A stretch of DNA of 64,000 bases from Hemibagrus wyckioides (Eukaryota; Chordata; Actinopteri; Siluriformes; Bagridae), in contig NC_080720.1 in assembly GCF_019097595.1 (NCBI RefSeq), positions 27,900,852-27,964,851 of the forward strand, in the 5' to 3' direction. Under the pieces are notes generated by a model that was given only the letters and a program-made list of their open reading frames with translations, searched no databases and had not been told where the DNA came from. The first letter of the stretch is position 1, and each line of letters begins with the position of its first letter. Below are positions 12,333 to 25,900 of this stretch, piece after piece. The position numbers were made by a program, and so were the translations under genes.

Positions 12333-12850
12333 CACTATATTGGCAAAAGTTTTGGGTTGTCTGCCTTTACATGCACATGAATGTAATATGGAGTTGGCCC
12401 ACCCTTTGCGGCTATAACAGCTTCAACTCTTCTGGGAAGGCTTTCCACAAGCTTTAGGAGTGTGTTTATGGGTATTTTTGACCATTCCTCAAGGTGCGCA
12501 TTTGTGAGGTCAGGCACTGATGTTGGGCAGGCTCCGCTCTAATTCATCCTGAAGGTGTTCTGTCGGGTTGAGATCAGGACTCTGGGCAGGCCAGTGAAGT
12601 TCCTCCACACCAAACTCACTCATCCATGCCTTTATGGCCCTTGCTTTGCACAGTCATGTTGGAACAGGAAGGGGTGATCCCCAAACTGTTTCCACAAAAT
12701 TGGGAGCATGAAATTGTCCAAAATGTCTTGGTATGCTGAAGCATTAAGAGTTCCTTTCACTGAAACTAATGGGCCGAGCCCAACCCCTGAAAAACAACAC
12801 CTGAATTCAGTGATTTGGCGGAGTGTCCCAAAACCTTTGGTAGTATAGTG
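12333..12850 (-). mobile_element. family A short MITE copy, minus strand
   Basis: The ends CACTATATTGGCAAAAG and TTTGGTAGTATAGTG enclose about 520 bp that keep only the C-terminal third of the transposase frame (minus strand). TA follows the right end. It shares its internal deletion with the copies at 44698, 47129, 49205 and 53780. Confidence 0.8.
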
Positions 12851-12941
12851 TAGCTACAAACCTGCATGATTGTGTTCATTGTGTTGTTCCTGCATGATTG
12901 GGTAATTGGATAATTGTATGAAGGTGCAAAAAAAAAAATTG

Positions 12942-13195
12942 GGGAGGTGGTGGCTCAAGTGGTTAAGGCTCTGGGTCGTTGACCGGAAGATCAGGGGTTC
13001 AAGGCCCAGCACTGCCAAGTTGCCACTGTTGGGCCCTTGAGCAAGGCCCTTAACCCTCTCTGCTCCAGGGGTGCTGTATCATGGCTGACCCTGCAGTCTG
13101 ACCCCAACCTCCAAGGCTGGGATATGCGAAGAAAGAATTTCACTGTGCAGTAATGTATATGTGACAAATAAAAGCTATTTCTTCTTCTTTTTTAT
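12942..13195 (+). repeat. tRNA-derived SINE (family S2), near full length
   Basis: The head has GTGGCTCAAGTGGTTAAGGC (A box) and GGGGTTCAAGGCC (B box). The body has GAGCAAGGCCCTTAACCCTC and GGGATATGCGAAGAAAGAAT, and it ends GACAAATAAA with a CTT-rich tail. A shorter relative lies at 21685-21810. Confidence 0.75.
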
Positions 13196-15719
13196 TATTT
13201 TCAGTGTGTTTCAAACAGCAGTCATGTGTAATTTAAGATAAACAGGCTGAATATGTATTCATTAGAGGTCTCTCTCTCCCTCTCCCTCTCCCTCTCTCTC
13301 TCTCTCGCTGTCTCTCTCTCTAGTCCTCGGTTCCTGATCCACATAACTGGAACGATTATAACCCTGGGTATTATTCTCTCGTCTGGTTGTTGGCAGGGCA
13401 GTGACATGCTTTATTACCAGTTTGGTAATTTTTTCGCTCTATTACATGATGTCCTTTTACAAAAGAGCCTGTGTGAGCAAAGCAGGAGTCTGGAGACACA
13501 CTTTTATACATTTATCTATCCCATTTCCCAGCACTGAATTTTTATTCAGTTTTATAAAGTTTTTTAGGTCCTACTTTATGTGCAGGTGCAAAAAAAATTT
13601 TTTTTTAGGAAACTGAAAACTAAAACTAAAACTTAAATCAGTGTCCACTTCTTTTTATTTTTACTGCCCAGGAGGAACATGTTGCATATCCAGGCTTTTT
13701 TCAGTTTTTCATTTACATGAACATTGCCTAATTCAGTTCTTGATATAATGGTCACTACTGTTTTTTGTCCAGCAACAAGAGGAAAAAAGTCTCTATGTTT
13801 TTCTTTCACCTAATAACTTTTTTTTTTTATATACGTGAAAAGCTCCAGTTGTCTATGCAAGCCACAAAAAGTGGTTTAGAAGTGTGTTCAGGACTGGATT
13901 AATTCTTTTTTTGATCAAATTCTTGTTCTCAAAGACAGTCTGTCCAGTCCTGTCTGCCTGGACAAACACTATTAACCAATCAAGTAGTTATTGTTAGCAC
14001 ATGTTTATGATTGTCTGATGTCTATGAATGTTTGATGTCCCCCAAATCAAATGGACTTTGCTGGTTCTGTGTGTTCAAATACAGTCATTACTGAAACCAC
14101 CATTAAAATCTGACCAGAATGAAGCTCCATGAACCTTCCCATCTTGTCTGTTCTGGGCTTTTTATCCCAACACCCACAACAAGAATATAAAATCCACCCT
14201 AACTCTATCAGTGAGCCTGAACAAATGCTTGACGATCTCGATCCAGAATCAGGAAAATGAAGAGCTGGGGAAACGGTGACTACACCGAAGCTGTTATATA
14301 ACTTAATGTTAGCACACACAGACGCTATTCAGACTCAAATAACGAAAAAAAACGGCTCTGAAATGTTCATCAGATTTTCTGCCTTTTTTTTTGGATGTGA
14401 ACACAAGTCTTCATCACCAGAGACCTCATCAGGCAAAGATAAATAGTGGTTATTTAAAGTCGTCCCTTCCTCCAAGGGACTCAAACCCTCGATTGTTTTC
14501 CCTAGTCAGTATTAATACACATAATTAACTCCTCGTAGGTTTGAGTTCAATTACGTTCAAGCGTTTTAGCTTAGTTACTGTGATAAGGCTCCAGGCAAGC
14601 AAAAACATGAGACTTGGTTACACAAGGGAGCTTTGAACGAAGAGCTAATGAATGATTTGGCAACTCTTGAATGTACGGTATCATAAATGTAAGATACTAT
14701 TGCATATGAAAATGTAGACATTTAGAACATGTTTGCTGGGATCTTGCCCAGGCAGCTTTAGAGAAATCTGGGTCATGAGCAAGTTGATGAAGCAACAGTG
14801 GAAATACCAGCGTTTGAACATGGTTAGGAGGACAAAGGAAGGATTTCTTATGGTGCTTGAGAGATAAAAATGCAGTCTCGGTGGGAAAGATCCATTTTGT
14901 GATCAATCCAGTGCTTGAATGTTTTTTTAAGGGGATGTATTCACTTCTCAATCCCACTCTTCCTTTACTGGGATTAAAGCATGAGGGGAAAACTGGTGGG
15001 AATCAGTGCAATGATGTAAATATCACAACCTGTGTAAGGTAAACCTTTTCACCCGTCATCTGTGTTAGAACGGCACTGACCGGTGGTTTGATGGTTACCT
15101 GGAGAAAGATGCGTGTGCAGAGTGTGCGGTGGTGCCTGGGGCTGTTCTTAAGAGCCACTGCATTAGAGTAAACTCCACTTGATCCTCTTTCACACACTAG
15201 CCCGATAAACGTCGGCCCAAGCGATCAGGATTACAGAGCGGCTCAGCCAGGTTAAGTCTTCAATCCCGAGTGGGAATGTCAGTATTGATGGTGGTGACTT
15301 TAACCCTGCTTCACTTTCCAGCTCAGACTGGCTTCCTGTGGATGACTTTTTTCAAAGAATTTAGATCATGCTAGAACATTTTAAAACAAATAAAACATTT
15401 GGTTGTTTTAGCTCTGACAGAATTCCTAAGGAGCTTGCAAGACATTAAGCCAGTACTAAGATTGCACAATTTCCTAACCTCCTGTTTAGCACAATCCAAC
15501 CCCACAACGGAAAGCTGTGAAACATTGGGTCAACTGACTGATAATGTCTGAGCTACTGATTGGTTTATTAAACCTGTGCAGAAGTGGTTTTTGTTAGTCA
15601 GCAAATACACAACAGATTATCTTTGACAGATAGCTAAAGGTTTGTCTTTAACTCTGAGTGTTGCATTAACATTTAATTTACAAATAAATAACATATAACT
15701 TAGCATATTATGTAGCTGT

Positions 15720-15757
<38 letters not shown>

Positions 15758-17036
15758 AGACCATTCAGCATTTTTAGTTCCCATTAAAAAAACAAAAAAA
15801 AGGAAATAGCCAAAATGCATGTACAGTTTTATACAATGCTTTGCTCTCACATGATTGGCTGATTATATAAGTGCCATAATGTACTGGTGTTCTTAATAAA
15901 CTTGTTTTTGTTTTTTGCTGAATAGATGATTTATTTGTCTTGTTAAAATGATCTACTCCGTGGATGCTGTCGCATTGATGGCACCGACGAAACAGCGTGA
16001 ATTTAGATGGACGATTGGTGTGATTAAAAAACAGCGTGAACCGTTTTGGTAAACGGCAGGAGAGGTCACTATTTTGCTCGAGAAGTTTCACAATGCTACA
16101 TTTTGTTATACGAGCCTGTTATTTTTCAGATAAGAAGAACTACATGTCATTCTTGTCATTCCTTTTTACTATCCCATGATGCTCTCTCTGTGTCTGGATG
16201 TCAAACCTGTCAGTGTGGAATACCAGAGAAAAATGCTGAGGTCATAAGTACATGTTAGATTCCTTGTTTATACGAATGGATAACTAATCAGTCTGTTTTG
16301 AAATCGTGTGTGTGTGTGTGTGTGGAGTGAACGGTGGTGGTTTATCTGTTTTCTGTCGTAATGAGATGAGCTCAGTAGATTAACACAGTGCTGTAATTAA
16401 AGTGACCCTGCCATTAAGTCAATCAGTATCAGCGTAATGTATCGGGGTTAATCCGATATAAAGGCAGTTACACCACAGTGCTGTGAATACTTGGTCCTGA
16501 TTGGTCAGATGTTCTGTATCGGGCAGTAGTGCTCAATAATGTGTGAGGAAAAGAAAAGGTTTCATTTGACACTCATATTGAGTGTGCATGTGTGTTTTTT
16601 TTTTATAAGTAGATAAGTTATAAGTAGATTAGGTTCTACAGTTGCGTATTGGAACGAGCAAATTCTTAATTAACACTTCATATGTTCGCTGTGTATTTTG
16701 TTTGTGCGTGCCCTTGGAGACCGACAGAATTAAGGCCAGCTCAGACTGTAGCAGTGTGTGAAAACGAGGCTGTGCTTTGGCAGCTTGTTTTATAGCTGAA
16801 GAATAGTGCTATTGTACTCGTGACCCACAGCTCCCTCTATCATGTGATAATGCTGAAGTGAGTTTGCTTTTGTCACTATGGTTAAAGGATGATAAGGGCG
16901 TTTGGGAGCGTGTTAGCCTGACGTGCGAGTCATGTGGAGCCTAAATCACAGTATTTACACACAAAAATGATGAGTGCGATTTCCTTAATAAAAAGTGTGG
17001 TAACAATATCCACACAGTGTTTGGAAATGTAACTTA

Positions 17037-17160
17037 CACTATATTGCCAAAAGTTTTGGGACACTCCTCCAAAATCATTGAATTCAGGTGTACCAACCAC
17101 TTCCATTTCCTCACTACTAAATATTTCACGGTCAGCTGTTAGCGGTATTGTAACAAAGTG
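17037..17160 (+). mobile_element. family A 5'-end fragment
   Basis: The fragment begins CACTATATTGCCAAAAGTTT and continues into diverged sequence resembling the start of the element (a GGTCAGCTGTTAGCGGTATT stretch). The right end is missing. Confidence 0.55.
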
Positions 17161-20078
17161 TGACTCCATGACTACAGCAGCATCACAAATCACATACTCA
17201 TGCACTATTCCACGCCGTTGTATAGTATAAACAACGTGAATAGTGTGTTCACACTGAAAACACCAAGTGCACTTGAAGTGTGGAATGTTGGACACTTCAC
17301 ATGCTCAACACTCGCAGCTTAGCTTACGTAGCTGAAGAGAGGCAGGGCTACCGGGCACTGATGCTGGATGTGAAACTTGTGTTTTTAGTAATTCAGACTA
17401 AATAAATGCTTGATTCAGTGATGTAATGATTCGATCACGATCAGAGATTTATTAACTACAGTAAATGGGCATTGTCCGGCTATAGAGGTGGGTCAGTGGG
17501 ATGTTAACGAAATCCATAGTGAGCTGGATTTCGCATATAGGATAATTGTTTTTAAAAAGTATTAAACAGCGTTAAACAGCACATGACTACAACCATGAGG
17601 TAATAAGGATATTTTTTCAGCCCATCAACATGTTTTGCTCATGTTTAATCACTTCTTCATGTGATGATGAACTATGTGTTTAGTCATTTAAACACGCGTA
17701 TATAAGCACCCCTTCTTTATCAGTTTTCAATCTCAAGTCCGATCTAAAGAAGCAAACATCAGGCTTGGATAATTAATTAACATCTGGGGTAAGAGCACTG
17801 TCTAATGTGACTCTGGTACAATTTAGTAATTGTCCTGTTCTTACACACTTGGTCTCTAAGTGCTGAGTTGAATGAGGACAAGGCTCTTTAATTTAAGTAG
17901 CTGGTTTGAGGTTTGTGGTTTTAACCCCAACTTTTAACCCCAACTTTTAACCCCAGGGACTTGAATTATAATGACTCTCTCAGCATCCTTAAGCTGAAAG
18001 ATCTTTCCGTCTGAACAGTCAGAATATGAATTGACAGTGATTAAGAAAAACAAAGGCGTATCGATATCCCATTATGATATTAGGGTCTAATCGGGTGCTT
18101 TCAGTTTGAGCACAGATCTAACGTCATTGAAAACCGAGTCAGTTTCTCTGCTCTGGATAATACATCAAATGTTATTTTTCTTTCATCTGTGGAGAGTCTG
18201 GTTTCAGGGGCATCTCAGGTCTTGATCTATTCACTCCTGCTCATTGTGGATAGTCGTTTTGATGAGATTTATTAAATAATGAAAGACTATTTTAAAAAAA
18301 AAAGGGGCTTAGTAATTGAAAGAAAAGATATTAAAAAAGAAAGGTCTAAATTTATGCTGACCAGATATCAGAGTACTGTATCAAAAAGGGAGGCAGGGAT
18401 CCTCTGATTGGTTTTAATATTGTTTCTGAGGTTTTCCAAGTTTAATTGCTCTGTTTAGAGGTTGAACATTTTGATAACAAATAGATGAATAGTGATGTAA
18501 ATGGTTTAAGAGATATTGGTGACTGACTGGCATCCAATCCAGGATGTAATCTCATCTGACAGCTAGTATTTATTGGACAAGTTTGAGGCGATCATTACCA
18601 GGATAAAGCTGGAGGTAAATAAATAGGGAGGTAAAGCAATTAGGCCTTGTCTAATAAGCTAGGGGTCTATATAAGTGTCTCCTATGATTTAACCCTCAGA
18701 CCGGTAATGCTCACACATCTCTAAAGATCTGTTGTACACTTAATATTGGGAAAGATGTCATTACTTCCTAGGGGGAGAGTTAGTGCCAATTTTTTTTCCA
18801 GTATAAAGCAACTCTTTTCTAAGGTGGCTGTCTAAGCTGTCCAGATACTTTTGCACAAATTTACATTTAGGACACCACATCATAAAATATACCATGGCTG
18901 TTACCTCCTACCATAAAGAACAATGTCCGAAATCATCTGTTAAGGCTTGGGGGATGTATTACCACAGCTGAATAAATACACACCCTTACAGGGCAGTTTA
19001 CGGTTACTGTGTGGTTTCCACAAAGAATTTTAGATGAATTACAGGTCAGAGGTTACATATTTGCAATGCTTTTTTTTTTTAGCTTGGATGGAGTATAATT
19101 TTCAGTAGAAAAGCGAATTGAAATTATGACACTTTGTTCGATATTGAAATAGATCATAAGCAGGTCAGTACTGTCCTTTGCTGTGGTTGCTCTTATCTGA
19201 GCTGAAGCTAAACATGTTTATTGTCCATTACAAAACAATTACATAATGGGGTATTAGTAGATAGTGAGAAACGTTTCCTTTGCACCATTTAATTTCCACA
19301 CAGATTACTATTTATCAGTAGATCGCTTCTGATAATCCGATCCAACTATCCTCCTCCTCACACCGTGGTTGGTTCGTGGTTGTTTGTCTGCATGTAGTGT
19401 AATATGTGTAACTTCAAGGCCCTTAATATCTTTTATCTTTTTTTTTTGAGAGTGGCTCTGGCGTCATCTCCACCACTAAGTGCGTTTCTCAAATGGAAGA
19501 AAAAAAAATGTTGTGGTTTATAACGGTTGGTGAAGACCGTTTGCAGATAACATGTGGGATTAGGAAGATGATTAAAAAGCAAAGGTCACGGCATCACTTT
19601 AGAAATTACAGCGGGGGATTCTTCTTCATAACAACAACACACATGTCCCCACATGTTCGTAGAATTTCAAAGCATTTCTCCACTGTGCTTTCAGCTTCGT
19701 CTAAAATGGCCCGGTTTTCTGACCTGAGGATTGATTTCAGTGCAATACAATCTGAAAATTGCCAGTAAGTGCACTCGCGATCGATACACTGAGCCTGGTT
19801 TAAGTGGCGTTAATTCTCGAGTCAGTCTATAAGGGTGATGAGTGGCTTTATTTGATCATGCTGCCTTTTTAACAAATAACAGACCTATACCAAATAACTA
19901 GAATTGTTCTCTTGGATGAAGTGCACTTTAAAAAATATCAAGGTTTTTCACTTGCTTGATGACTTGTGTTTTTTTCTCTTTTATTCAAAGTATATATGTA
20001 TGTATTTTATAGTTTGTATATATTTTTGTTAATTAGATTTGATTTCCTCTTACCCAAGTTTTGTTTCTGGTCTCTCAG

Positions 20079-21586
20079 TACTGTGCAGGCTCTGAGACAA
20101 CAGGAGCACCGTGATGGCTAGCAGACAGGATGGTCATGCTGATCGACCCCTGCTCTCATCTCTAAGGCCATCTTCTGCTCCAAAACTAAATGTGCAGCGC
20201 TCGCTATCCCGAGAGACCATTACCATCCATTTCTCTGCAATGGGCAAGGAAGAGGATCAGGAGGAAGAAGGCATATATGGACCATTAGACCTGCCGGATG
20301 ATGCAGTGACGAACAGTCAAGGAGTAGTAACTGCTTTGGAAGCAAGTGAAGACCTTGTTCTTGAAGGAGATACAGAGATGAATCCCGACGGTAACGTTGT
20401 TGCCGAGTCCCTTTCAGCCATGTCAGGTCAACAGAACACTAATAAACAGGAACACAGTTTTGCTCCTGCTGAGCCTACAAAGGGGGCAGGATCCTCATCA
20501 GGCTCCACAAACTCCTCACCTTCCAAATCGGTGTCACTTCCCTCAATGGATAAGGCCTTTCTCAACCTCATGAAGTCATTGTCTACAGATTTTGAGCCCC
20601 GGGAAGGTGTCCCCGCTCCTCCTTCTTTGCGCCATCGGCAGTTGATGAAGAATCTGGTCAAATCTTTGTCTACAGACACAACCCAGGAGCCCTCTGGATC
20701 AAACCGCTCTTCAGACTCCCGCCTCAACCTGCACCTCTTCAAACAGTTTACTCAACCCCGAATGACAACAAGTGCAGGAGACTCCAAAACCGCTCCATCA
20801 TCTCCATTAACCTCACCTGACAACCGTACCTTCTCCTTCAAGGTGTCGGAGGTGGAGGCCCGCATTGAAGACACGAAACGGCGTCTTTCAGAAGCCATTT
20901 CAGAGCCTTTGCACTTGATTAGCAAGTTTATTGGAGATGAAACTATTTATAAACCTAAACCTCTTTCATCCAGTGTCACAGAATTGACCAGTTTTTCCGC
21001 TCTAAATGGCCATCTTGAAAGCAACAATAATTACAGTATCAAGGAAGAAGAAGGTGACCTGGATAGTGAAGGTGTTACTCCAGAAGCAACTGAGCTGGCC
21101 TCAGGTGCTGAAAGCAAGACTGCCAAAGCTTGTCCTTCCTCTCTGGGATTGGACAAGTGCTCAATGTCTGCACTTGCCAAACAGGATGACGAAGAGTTCT
21201 GTGAACTTTACAGTGATGAATTTGAGTTGTCTGTGGATACAGAGGTGCAGGTTGATCATACTGAGTGCAGGAAGTCTGGAAGCAGTTCTTCCAAACCTGC
21301 TAGTCAAAGCACAAGGATCAGTGAAGATGAAATGGAGTTGGTATCAGCATGTAGTGTTCCACATAAGACTTTGTTAGCGCTGACCATCATTACCTATGGG
21401 TACTTTATTCTACCTTTGCCCGCTTACCTCGGAGGAATGTTGCTGGGTGTAGCACTAGGGTTCATGCTAGCCATTGGTGTAGTTTGGCTAACGGGCCCAA
21501 AGCAACCAAAGATTAGACGTTCAAGGGCGCAGAGGGATCTGTGGAACGTGGCACAGCTGGATATTAAAGAGCCGGGCATCTTCAAG
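20079..21586 (+). CDS. tex2: tex2 exon 3 (35 nt of 5' UTR, then residues 1-491)
   Basis: The acceptor is GGTCTCTCAG ending at 20078 and the donor TTCAAG|GTAGGT at 21587; coding starts at 20114. This one large exon encodes the whole N-terminal region. It includes two identical KSLSTD hexamers (154-159 and 183-188), a conserved stretch starting [16 protein letters not shown] at 201, an acidic-aromatic stretch [13 protein letters not shown] at 358-370 and the membrane hairpin at about 419-460. It ends in phase 0. Confidence 0.95.
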
Positions 21587-21812
21587 GTAGGTCTTCTCTC
21601 TGAAAAGTAGTTTATTGTTTAGGAAAGAAATTATTAGTTTGGCACATTGTTTATTTTACTGTTAGCGAGTTGCTCAAACAATCAAGGCTCAGGGTTACTG
21701 AGCAGATGGTCAGCCCCAGCACTGCCAAGCTGCCACTGTTGGGCCCTTAACCCTCTCTGTTCCTAACCCTGCAATGAAACCTATGCAAAGAAAATTATTT
21801 CACTGTGCTGTA

Positions 21813-21844
<32 letters not shown>

Positions 21845-22874
21845 TACACTATATTGCCAAAAGTATTCGCTCACCCATCCAAATAATCAGAATCAGGTGT
21901 TCCAATCACTTCCATGGCCACAGGTGTATAAAATCAAGCACCTAGGCATGCAGACTGTTTTTACAAACATTTGTGAAAGAATGGGTCGCTCTCAGGAGCT
22001 CAGTGAATTCCAGCGTGGAACTGTGATAGGATGCCACCTGTGCAGCAAATCCAGTCGTGAAATTTCCTCGCTCCTAAATATTCCACAGTCAACTGTCGGC
22101 TGTATTATAAGAACGTGGAAGTGTTTGGAAACGACAGCAACTCAGCCACGAAGTGGTAGGCCACGTAAACTGACGGAGCGGGGTCAGCGGATGCTGAGGC
22201 ACATAGTGCGAAGAGGTCGCCAACTTTCTGCAGAGTCAATCGCTACAGACCTCCAAACTTCATGTGGCCTTCAGATTAGCTCAAGAACAGTGCGCAGAGA
22301 GCTTCATGGAAAGGGTTTCCATGGCCGAGCAACTGCATCCAAGCCATACATCACCAAGTGCAATGCAAAGCGTCGGATGCAGTGGTGTAAAGCACGCCGC
22401 CACTGGACTCTAGAGCAGTGGAGATGCGTTCTCTGGAACTTCCATATTGGAAGAGGAAGCTGGCCCCTTCCTCTTCCAATATGACTGTGCACCAGTGCAC
22501 AAAGCAAGGTCCATAAAGACATGGATGACAGAGTCTGGTGTGGATGAACTTGACTGGCCTGCACAGAGTCCTGACCTCAACCCGATAGAACACCTTTAGG
22601 ATGAATTAGAGCGGAGACTGAGAGCCAGGCCTTCTCGTCCAACATCAGTGTGTGACCTCACAAATGCGCTTCTGGAAGAATGGTCAAAAATTCCCATAAA
22701 CACACTCCTAAACCTTGTGGACAGCCTTCCCAGAAGAGTTGAAGCTGTTATAGCTGCAAAGGGTGGACCGACGTCATATTGAACCCTATGGATTAGGAAC
22801 GGGATGTCACTTAAGTTCATATGCGAGTCAAGGCAGGTGAGCGAATACTTTTGGCAATATAGTGTGTATATATA

Positions 22875-22971
<97 letters not shown>

Positions 22972-25900
22972 CAGATTTTGGTGATTTTTTAATTGAAAAG
23001 ATGTTAACACAGTCTCTCTTGGAAATGGAAAAAATGCACAATATTTTCAGCAAACATTGATGCATAGTTACTTCTTATGCCATAAATTGAACAAAAATAA
23101 AAAATAAAAACATTATTATGGCACTGTGCAAAAGTTTGGGCACTCTAAGAGTTCCAGAGTCTCAGATTCTTTTTACAAGGTTTCAGACCTTAATCAGCTC
23201 ATTAGATCTGATGCATGGCAACAGCTGTCATTAGTAAATGCCAATTTCAAAGCTTTACAAATACTTTGACTCTTCAAATCTTGTGCAAACACTTGCGGAT
23301 ACTCAACAACCATGGGTTCCTCTAAGCAGCTGTGTAAGACTCTGAAAATGAAAGTTATTGATGCCCACAATGCAGGAGAAGGCTACAAGAAGATAGCAAA
23401 GCGTTGTCAGCTTGCAGTTTCCACAGTGAGAAATGTAATTAAGAGATGGCAGTTCAGGGGAACTGTGGAGGTCAAGATGAGATCTGGAAGACCAAGAAAA
23501 CTCTCGGAGAGAACGGCTCGTATGCTGGTCAGAAAGACAAATCAAAACCCCCATTTGACTGCAAAAAACCTGCAGGAAGATTTAGCAGACTCAGGAGTGG
23601 TGGTGCACCGTTCCACTGTGCAGCGATGCTTGCACAGACAAGACCTTCATGGAAGAGTCAGCAGAAGAAAACCTTACCTGCGTCCCCATCATAAAATCCA
23701 ACGTCAGAAGTATGCAACAGAACATCTACAGAAGCCTGATGCGTTTTGGAAACAAGTGCTGTGGACTGATGAAGTTAAAATAGAACTCTTTGGCCACAAT
23801 CAGCAAAGGCATGTTTGGAGAAAAAAAGGAGCAGCATTTCACGAAAAGAACACCTTGCCAACTATTAAGCATGGGGGTGGATCTATCATGCTTTGGGGTT
23901 GTGTTGCAGCCAGTGGCACAGGAAACACTGCACGGGTGGAGGGAAGAATGGATTCCAATAAATACCAGCAAATTCTGGAAGCAAACATCACACCATCTGT
24001 AAAAAAGTTGAAGCTGAAAAGAGGATGGCTTCTACAACAGGACAATGATCCTAAACATACCTCGAAATCCACTATGGAATACCTAAAGAGACGCAAGCTG
24101 AAGGTTTTGGAATGGCCATCACAGTCCCCTGATTTAAACATCATTGAAAATTTGTGGGTAGATCTTAAAAGAGCTGTGCATGCAAGACGACCAAAGAATA
24201 TTACAGAACTAGAAGCCTTTTGCAAGGAAGAATGGGAGAAAATCCCAAGTACAAGAACTGAAAGACTTTTAGCTGGCTATAAAAAGCGTTTGCATGCTAG
24301 CTTGCTTGCTTGCATCTGCCAGAGGAGGTGTTACTAAGTACTGATTATGTAGGGTGCCCAAACTTTTGCACAGTGCCACAATAATGTTTTTATTTTTTAT
24401 CTTTGTTCAATTTATGGCATAAGAAGTAACTATGCATCAATGTTTGCTGAAAATATTGTGCATTTTTCCATTTCCAAGAGAGACTGTGTTAACATCTTTT
24501 CAATTAAAAAATCACCAAAATCTGTTATTTATCAAGGGGTGCCTAAACTTTTGCATAAGACTGTGTGTGTATATATATATATATATGACGACTAAAGGCT
24601 TCTTCTTCTTGATCTGTTAGAAAGCAGACATTTCATTGCTTCTAAAGAGAACTGTCTAGGTCTAGCATCCTTGAACCTCTAGCACGATATTGCCACAAAA
24701 ACACCCCAGACACTTCTTACTGGTGGTCACTTCTACCTCAGGGTGAGAAACGGTTAATGTTCAGCAAATATATAAAGTGATACAGCGTGGTACAGTGATA
24801 TAAACTCCCCAGACAGTCCTATCACGTAGAGAATTTGTATTCAGTACAAATATCCCCACAAATTATCTGTAAGATTTAAGTCTTGTGATTTTGCAGACTA
24901 AAGTGTCCCCATGTTTCATCATGTTCGTTGCACAAGTCACACGTTGGTTTGACTCTTTGCAACTTGCGCTCATCCTGAAACGTGGGAGTGTCAGTGTTGC
25001 GGTCTGCTGAGACATGAATCACAAAAGGCAAACTTACTTTCAGGTTTAGCTTTTAATCTTTCATGTGTGCAGCCTAATGACATTTGTACATTAAGATGAT
25101 GTGGTGGATTTTGTATGGGGAGATTTGATAAAGTAGAGCAAATTATGATACAAAGTCTAAGGCTTACTACTTGGTGCCCAAATATAATATTACATTTGAA
25201 CTTCTATACTGGCAGCTTGGTTTGGAAGGTTGTTGTCCTTACATATAAGTAAAACATCATGAAAATGTGGCTGTACTGGTTTCCCAAAATACTCACAACA
25301 TAATACACTTAATACATAACTTTGGGCATACCCCAGTTCTGAAGAAGAAAAAAGGCCTGCCACCGGGCCTGCAGCACTTAAGCTCAAAGCCGATTGGTTG
25401 AGGATGTTTGCTGTGATTGGTCGGTTAATGTGGGCTCACAACATGCCACATGGTGAATAAACATACAAACCCAGCTGATTGAAAGTCGTCACTTTTATTT
25501 ATATAACACATTCAGAGATGAATGTCAAGTATACACTAGACTCAATCATACATTCGGCAAATGAATAAAATAATAAAAATCATTAAACCACTAATGAAAA
25601 GACTTGAACAACTAGTAAAAGAAATATGTTTTTTAGACCGGATTTGAAAATGTCAGCCATGCCTTTATAATGATTAAAAAAATATCAAAAATATCAACTT
25701 TTATAATGCCTTTATAATGATTAAAAAATATAGATAGGCTTATTTCATAATCTCAGAGCTGCAAAAGAAAAACCAGAGTCACTTGAAACCCTTGCTGGAA
25801 CCTGCAGAAGAGTTCCATGCAGCTGGTTAAGTAAAGTAATGAAGTAATATGTTGGAAAATATTTTACATCCCGAGGTTTCATTTCATGCTTGGTCTCTTA

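Larger units (their letters stand above)
2863..20078 (+). other. tex2 intron 2 (17.2 kb), no coding gene recognised
   Basis: No exon or RNA gene could be supported here. It holds transposon fragments (4789-5061, 5062-5242, 8674-9036, 9413-9816, 12333-12850, 17037-17160), a tRNA-derived SINE (12942-13195), a SINE tail (8590-8655) and microsatellites at 4214-4243, 7736-7766, 11174-11342, 13266-13321, 15725-15754 and 16307-16324. I see nothing recognisable in 2863-4200, 5250-8580, 9820-11170, 13330-15720 and 17165-20060. Confidence 0.6.

Noticed and set aside
16930..17295. 121-codon minus-strand frame
   Set aside because: It runs through a family A transposon fragment and unrelated flank, with no recognisable motif.
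19493..19768. 91-codon + strand frame shortly before tex2 exon 3
   Set aside because: No similarity to the Tex2 N-terminus and no supported splice sites; exon 3 has its own acceptor at 20078.
22817..23065. Tyr-Ile repeat proteins
   Set aside because: They are translations of (TA)n. The same applies to frames at 26702-26887 and 26812-27168.
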